Assembly: GCF_030848575.1 (NCBI RefSeq) | Contig: NZ_JAVDDX010000002.1 | Coordinates: 868,001 to 932,000, forward strand | Origin: Haloarcula sp. H-GB4 | GTDB taxonomy: Archaea; Halobacteriota; Halobacteria; Halobacteriales; Haloarculaceae | Length of the DNA: 64,000 nucleotides | Direction of reading: 5' to 3' | Shown here: one piece after another, positions 59,625 through 64,000 of the stretch | How the letters are laid out: every line of letters starts with the position of its first letter | How positions within the stretch are numbered: the first letter of the stretch is position 1 | The notes under the pieces: generated by a model | Told to the model about the DNA's origin: nothing | The model's input: only the letters and a program-made list of their open reading frames with translations | Databases searched by the model: none | Translations under genes and position numbers: made by a program

Positions 59625-60401
59625 ATGATAACATACGCCATGTTTGTGTTCCCCTTGCATGGCGGCGACGTCAGGGCCCCCAGTGCGGTGTTCAACCAGA
59701 TCTTCGAGGTGTTCCTGCTACTGGGAACAGCCGTCGGGGTGGTCGTCGTGGCGTACACGCTGTACCACGCGCTCAAGTATCGCGACGACGGGGGCGGGGA
59801 CCCGTATGCTGACAAGGTTGAGCGCCCAGAAATGGGTGAGATGCCAACCGGCGGCGCGGGTGGGCGGAAGGTGTTCTACTCGTTCAGCATCAGCGCGGTC
59901 ATCGTCGTCTCACTCATCGCCTGGACGTACTCGCAACTGCTGTACATCGAACAGGGCCCCGACCCGGCACAGGAGGAGGCACTGGAAATCGACGTGGAAG
60001 GGTACCGCTTCGGCTGGGACTTCGTGTACCCGAACGGGCACACAACGAACACGCTCCGGGTGCCACAGGACCGGGTGGTCAGATTACAGGTGACCTCGAC
60101 GGACGTGTTCCATAACTTCGGGATCCCGGAGTTGCGAGTCAAGACCGACGCCGTCCCGGGTCAGTACACGTCGGCCTGGTTCACGGCCAATGAGACGGGG
60201 ACCTACACCGCCAAGTGCTACGAACTGTGTGGCAGCGGCCACTCGCTGATGACGACGGACGTAGTTGTGATGCCACAGGACGAGTACGAGGAGTGGTACG
60301 CTGACACTGCGGGCACCAACGAAACGGAGACCAACGGGAACGAAACCGGCGGTGCTGCCCACCGGATTGCACCCGCCGTCGTGGGAGGTGTCCCGGTATG
60401 A
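59625..60401 (+). CDS. coxB: Cytochrome c oxidase subunit II
   Basis: This 258-residue subunit has two N-terminal TM helices followed by a cupredoxin domain. The CuA site is complete: VFHNFG (His) upstream, then CYELCGSGHSLM with Cys, Glu backbone, Cys, His and Met. It accepts electrons for the oxidase; the donor in haloarchaea is likely halocyanin, not cytochrome c. Starts at 59613 and 59625 are both plausible; the longer frame from 59559 is unlikely because it lacks homology. The stop overlaps the ATG of the fused subunit I-III gene. Confidence 0.94.
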   Translation: MITYAMFVFPLHGGDVRAPSAVFNQIFEVFLLLGTAVGVVVVAYTLYHALKYRDDGGGDPYADKVERPEMGEMPTGGAGGRKVFYSFSISAVIVVSLIAWTYSQLLYIEQGPDPAQEEALEIDVEGYRFGWDFVYPNGHTTNTLRVPQDRVVRLQVTSTDVFHNFGIPELRVKTDAVPGQYTSAWFTANETGTYTAKCYELCGSGHSLMTTDVVVMPQDEYEEWYADTAGTNETETNGNETGGAAHRIAPAVVGGVPV

Positions 60402-62968
60402 GCCAAGACCACGAACACGGTCTGCCGCCCAAATCGTCGGTCAGCCGGTGGTTCCTCACGACTAACCACAAGGACATCGGCGTGCTGTATCTCATCACTG
60501 CGCTGTTCTTCCTGGTGTTCGGCGGCGTCCTCGCCCTGCTGTTCCGCCTCGAACTGATTTCCTCGGGCGCTGACCTGCTGGGCTCGATGGGGTACAATCA
60601 GGCGGTGTCGACCCACGGTCTCCTGATGGTGTTCTGGTTCATCTCGCCGTTCGCCTTCGGGTTTGCGAACTATGTCGTCCCGCTGCAGATCGGGGCGGAC
60701 GACCTCGCTTTCCCGCGGCTGAACGCGCTGTCATACTGGCTGTACCTGTTCTCTGGTATCCTGATGGGCGTCTCGTTCTTCCAGGGGACCACCTTCGCGG
60801 GCGGGTGGACGATGTACGCCCCGCTGAACACGCCGGCCTATATTCCGGGCGAGGGGCTGGGTGCGACCTCGGTCGTGTTGGCGCTCATCATGTTCACCGC
60901 CGCGGTGACGCTGGGGTCGGTGAACTTCCTGACGACGATGTACCGCATGCGAGCCGAAGGGCTGCGGATGCGGGACATCCCTATCTTCTCGCTGTCTATC
61001 AATCTCACCGTCTGGATGATGCTGTTTGCCTTCGCGGCGCTGCTTGCGGCGCTGATGATACTCGCATCCGACCACATCCTCGGGACGACATACTTCCAGT
61101 ACTCCATCGACGGGACGACGATGGCGACCGATGCAGACAACCCGGGTGCGTCGCTGCTCTGGGCGCACCTGTTCTGGTTCTTCGGCCATCCAGAGGTGTA
61201 CATCGTCTTCTTCCCCGCGCTTGGCGTGATGGCCGAGTGCTTCCAGACCTTCACCGGTCGGCGGCTGGTCGGCCGGAAGTGGTTCATCATCTCGATGGTG
61301 CTGGTGGCGCTCCAGAGCTTCGTCGTCTGGATGCACCACATGTTCCTGACCGGGATCAACCTCCCCATCAAGACCATCTTCATGGCGACGACCATCGGGA
61401 TATCCCTCCCCTTTGACCTGATGGTATTCTCGCTCATCTACACGATGGCGAAGGGGCGGGTCCGGTTCACGACGCCGTTCCTATTCTCGCTTGGCGCGCT
61501 CATCCTGTTCATCATCGGCGGCATCACCGGCGTCTTCCTCGGCGCAATCGTGCTCGACTACCAGTTCCGTGGGACCTACTGGGTCGTCGCGCACTTCCAT
61601 TACGTGATGGTCGCGGGCGCGACGGCGCTGTTCGGCGGCCTGTACTACTGGTATCCGAAGATAACGGGGAAGATGTACAACGAACGACTGGGGAAGATAC
61701 AGTTCGGCGTCTACTTCCTCGGGTTCAATCTGCTGTACTTCCCGATGTTCATCGCCTGGGAGACGCCGCGGCGCGTGTTCGTCTACCCCGACGGCCTGCA
61801 GATATGGCACACCATGGCTACCGTCGGCGGGTTCATTTTGGGCGCGAGCTTCCTGCTCATGTTCTACAACCTCTTCGTGAGCCTCTGGCGCGGGGAAGAT
61901 GTCGGGCCGAACCCCTGGGAGTACGCCACCTCTGCCGAGTGGGCGACCTCCTCGCCGCCGCCGCTGGAGAACTTCCCCGGCGTACCGAGTTACGCCAGCG
62001 GGAAACTGGCGTTCCTTGAGGACGAGACGGTCGCCGAGCGTACCGAGAGTACGCCCGGAGCCGCAGCGCATGGCCACGCGGCGACCGACGGCGGGACCGC
62101 GACGGACGGCGGCGCGGTGACGGCGAGGGCCACGGTGACGGCCACTGGAGTGGAGTCGACCCACGAGGTCGGCGGCGAAGAACACGCCAGCCACGCCAGC
62201 TTCTGGCCGTTCCTCGTCAGCCTCGGCGGCTTCATCGCGTTTCTCGGGCTCTCGGGTGTGCGGACGGGAAGCGTGTTCTACCTGTCCATGGTTGCCGTCG
62301 GCGGGGTGGCGACGTTCGGGTCGCTTGTCGGCATGACCCGCGAGCCGTTCCACGCGCCGGAGATGGCCATCGCCGAACGGTGGCCCTTCGAGAAAGTCGA
62401 AAAGATGAAACTCGGGATGTGGACGTTCCTCGCCAGCGACATCGTCCTGTTCGGGGCGTTCATCGGCTCCTACGCCTTTGTCCGGGTCGCCTACGGCTGG
62501 ACGGCCTGGCATCATGACCTCATCCCCGCCGAGCACGTGACCATGCCCGGCCTCATCAACACGTACCTGTTGCTCACGTCGAGTTTCCTCGTCGTGCTGG
62601 CGATGGTCGCCGCCGAACGGGAGAGCAAGCGCGGGACCGTTGCCGCGCTGGTCGGAACGTTCGCGCTCGGGGTCGGCTTCCTCATCAACAAGGGACTGGA
62701 GTGGCAGCACCTGTTCCACATCAGCACAGAGACCTTCCCGAACGGGTGGAATCTCTCGACGAACATCGCGTCGTCGACGTTCTACCTGACGACCGGGCTC
62801 CACGGAGCCCACGTCACTATCGGGCTCATCATCTGTGCGTACATGACCGTCCGGGCATGGAACGGGGCCTACCAAGGCGACGATAGGGCCATAGAGTACT
62901 TCGGATTGTACTGGCACTTCGTCGACATCGTCTGGCTGTTCCTGTTCCCCCTCTTCTACATCCTTTAG
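60398..62968 (+). CDS. coxAC: Fused cytochrome c oxidase subunits I and III
   Basis: This 856-residue fusion protein has a subunit I part (about 1-540): TTNHKDIGVLYLITA, then WFFGHPEVYI (CuB His and the His-Tyr site), VVWMHHMF and AHFHYVMVAG (heme and CuB ligands). A variable polar linker follows (540-600, Ala/Gly/Thr-rich). Subunit III begins near SHASFWPFLVSLGGFIAF and ends with TGLHGAHVTIGL and WHFVDIVWLFLFP. It reduces O2 to water and pumps protons, an aa3-type enzyme. It is translationally coupled to coxB through an ATGA overlap. Confidence 0.95.
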   Translation: MSQDHEHGLPPKSSVSRWFLTTNHKDIGVLYLITALFFLVFGGVLALLFRLELISSGADLLGSMGYNQAVSTHGLLMVFWFISPFAFGFANYVVPLQIGADDLAFPRLNALSYWLYLFSGILMGVSFFQGTTFAGGWTMYAPLNTPAYIPGEGLGATSVVLALIMFTAAVTLGSVNFLTTMYRMRAEGLRMRDIPIFSLSINLTVWMMLFAFAALLAALMILASDHILGTTYFQYSIDGTTMATDADNPGASLLWAHLFWFFGHPEVYIVFFPALGVMAECFQTFTGRRLVGRKWFIISMVLVALQSFVVWMHHMFLTGINLPIKTIFMATTIGISLPFDLMVFSLIYTMAKGRVRFTTPFLFSLGALILFIIGGITGVFLGAIVLDYQFRGTYWVVAHFHYVMVAGATALFGGLYYWYPKITGKMYNERLGKIQFGVYFLGFNLLYFPMFIAWETPRRVFVYPDGLQIWHTMATVGGFILGASFLLMFYNLFVSLWRGEDVGPNPWEYATSAEWATSSPPPLENFPGVPSYASGKLAFLEDETVAERTESTPGAAAHGHAATDGGTATDGGAVTARATVTATGVESTHEVGGEEHASHASFWPFLVSLGGFIAFLGLSGVRTGSVFYLSMVAVGGVATFGSLVGMTREPFHAPEMAIAERWPFEKVEKMKLGMWTFLASDIVLFGAFIGSYAFVRVAYGWTAWHHDLIPAEHVTMPGLINTYLLLTSSFLVVLAMVAAERESKRGTVAALVGTFALGVGFLINKGLEWQHLFHISTETFPNGWNLSTNIASSTFYLTTGLHGAHVTIGLIICAYMTVRAWNGAYQGDDRAIEYFGLYWHFVDIVWLFLFPLFYIL

Positions 62969-62972
62969 AACA

Positions 62973-63239
62973 ATGGACTGGAAAGGCTACACCATCATAT
63001 ACGTCGTACTGTTCGCCTTCGCGACCGCACAGGCCGTCGTCGAGTTCGCCGGCCTCGTCGACAGCGCTTACTGGGCCGCCTTCGCGCTCATCATGGTGCT
63101 GTCGATTATCAAGGCCGTCGGCGTCGCCGCGTACTACCAGCACCTCCGCTGGGAACCCCGCGCCGTCACGTACCTCGTGCTGGGCGGGACTGTCGCCGCG
63201 CTCGCGCTGACCGGGGCCGCCGCGTACTCGATACTGTGA
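62973..63239 (+). CDS. Cytochrome c oxidase subunit IV-type small protein
   Basis: This 88-residue protein has three hydrophobic helices: YTIIYVVLFAFATAQAVVEF, then YWAAFALIMVLSIIKAVG, then a C-terminal helix (VTYLVLGGTVAALALTGAAA). The middle segment KAVGVAAYYQHLRWE resembles subunit IV of bacterial-type oxidases. It lies four bases after the fused oxidase gene, so it is part of the oxidase operon. It is an accessory, stability-type subunit. Confidence 0.85.
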   Translation: MDWKGYTIIYVVLFAFATAQAVVEFAGLVDSAYWAAFALIMVLSIIKAVGVAAYYQHLRWEPRAVTYLVLGGTVAALALTGAAAYSIL

Positions 63240-63242
63240 GGC

Positions 63243-63686
63243 TCAGGCCCCGACAAGCTGGAAGCCGACCGCGATAAGAAAGAGGACGCCCGCGACGGTC
63301 GCGGACTCGGCGACCGCCAGCGAGCGGGGGTGCCCCCGGCGCGTCGCCGAGAGATACACCCCAAACAGCAGGTAGCCACAGAGGCCCACGCCGCCGACGA
63401 CAGCGACCGCCAGCCCAGCGATCGACTGGGTCTCGACGGGGCCGGAGATAGACGCGACGACGCCGACGAGGAGGCCGACGACCAGCACCGCGAACGCGCC
63501 GACCCAGACCATCGGCTTGTCGGCGTACGTCTCGAAGCGGCTCTCGCGGTCGCTCGCCGGGGACCGGCCGCTCGTGGACGTCGACGGACTATACTGATAC
63601 CAGCCGCGCCCGCGGACCATCCATGCGACTACCGCCATCACTAACACACCCATTAGTGCCGTGCTAGCGAGGTACGCGGTTGTCAT
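63243..63686 (-). CDS. Four-TM membrane protein beside cox operon
   Basis: This 147-residue protein has four hydrophobic segments at 5-25, 58-80, 88-110 and 125-145, with a polar loop after the first (YQYSPSTSTSGRSPASDRESRFE). No family is recognised. It is convergent with the small oxidase subunit gene, three bases between stops. A role in oxidase biogenesis is possible only through position. Confidence 0.62.
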   Translation of the reverse strand: MTTAYLASTALMGVLVMAVVAWMVRGRGWYQYSPSTSTSGRSPASDRESRFETYADKPMVWVGAFAVLVVGLLVGVVASISGPVETQSIAGLAVAVVGGVGLCGYLLFGVYLSATRRGHPRSLAVAESATVAGVLFLIAVGFQLVGA

Positions 63687-63830
63687 GTGATGGCATTACA
63701 ACACAATGCATAATAATCGTTTGTGCTCAGCTGACCAGAAATCGGTATCTTGGGCTATTGCAGTGTTGAACTAGCGGGGCGTCTCTCTTTTCACGGAAAG
63801 CCTATACATATCTAAAACCGACTGAGGCCT

Positions 63831-64000
63831 GTGCAATTCGTCCCGTTCGCCGGTGAACACCCGTTTGTCGGTGCTGCTTTCGCGCTTTCGGTCGTCATCT
63901 ACATTGGGAATCTCATCGCACTGGGCTACTGGGCCCGTGCAGAGGCCAGAGCACGCAACGGGTCCGTGATCGGAACGTTCCTGCTGCTCTCCACGGGTTT
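63831..64000 (+). CDS. Partial membrane-protein gene (runs off the end)
   Basis: A GTG at 63831 opens a frame whose first 56 codons give MQFVPFAGEHPFVGAAFALSV-type sequence with a hydrophobic helix at about 14-32, a charged loop (WARAEARARNG) and the start of a second helix. It is cut by the end of the window. The upstream region has TATA-like TATACATATC about 25 bases away, consistent with a leaderless start. Too little is present to name a family. Confidence 0.55.
   Translation, partial: MQFVPFAGEHPFVGAAFALSVVIYIGNLIALGYWARAEARARNGSVIGTFLLLSTG

Overview
The window is a chromosomal stretch of a haloarchaeon, most likely Haloarcula or a close relative. The DNA is GC-rich and the proteins are strongly acidic. 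Many families are haloarchaeal: RdfA with an archaea-specific SMC-like protein, a double-fold histone next to RPA, MptD, Azf, fused CoxAC, and HVO_0416/HVO_0476-type zinc fingers. The genus is inferred from overall character, not from an rRNA.

Layout. 1-33 kb is ordinary core chromosome: a ZIP transporter, an M50 site-2 protease, a Nudix/eIF2B-like fusion, the RdfA/SMC-like pair, a tandem CrcB fluoride exporter pair, two adjacent Pcm-type methyltransferases, type II GAPDH, an RNA ligase with its PIN partner, a UvrD-like helicase, a quinol nitric oxide reductase, CoaD, and a NikMNQO nickel ECF transporter divergent from NikR.

33.7-47.9 kb is an integrated element of about 14.2 kb. It is bounded by a 14-bp direct repeat whose right copy is the 3' end of an intact tRNA gene with anticodon CAU. 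The tyrosine integrase lies beside the left copy. Inside are a divergent HTH repressor/integrase switch with a palindromic operator candidate, a type IV pilin-like gene, a pleolipovirus-like structural block (four-TM VP3-like protein, spike, two membrane proteins, NTPase), a PD-(D/E)XK-like nuclease, an A+T-rich multi-spanning membrane gene of unlike composition, two large perfect stem-loops, and an opposing operon ending in a large putative replication protein. I read it as a betapleolipovirus-like provirus carrying accessory genes.

48-57.8 kb is an information and metabolism cluster: tRNA-Asn, CCA-adding enzyme, an RPA - histone - histone-deacetylase-like operon, tRNA-Arg followed by several decaying copies of its own 3' end, Azf glucose-6-phosphate dehydrogenase and MptD. 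58-64 kb holds a DUF4399 lipoprotein and a cytochrome c oxidase locus (CoxB, fused CoxA-CoxC, subunit IV). The window ends inside a membrane-protein gene.

The best candidates for something undescribed are the provirus cargo (the A+T-rich membrane gene with an internal G8 tract, and the pilin), the provirus stem-loops, the repeated tRNA-Arg 3' remnants, and the SMC-like ATPase whose Walker A lysine appears to be replaced by arginine. Start codons were moved inward from the longest frame wherever a conserved N-terminus and haloarchaeal start spacing argued for it. No database search was possible.
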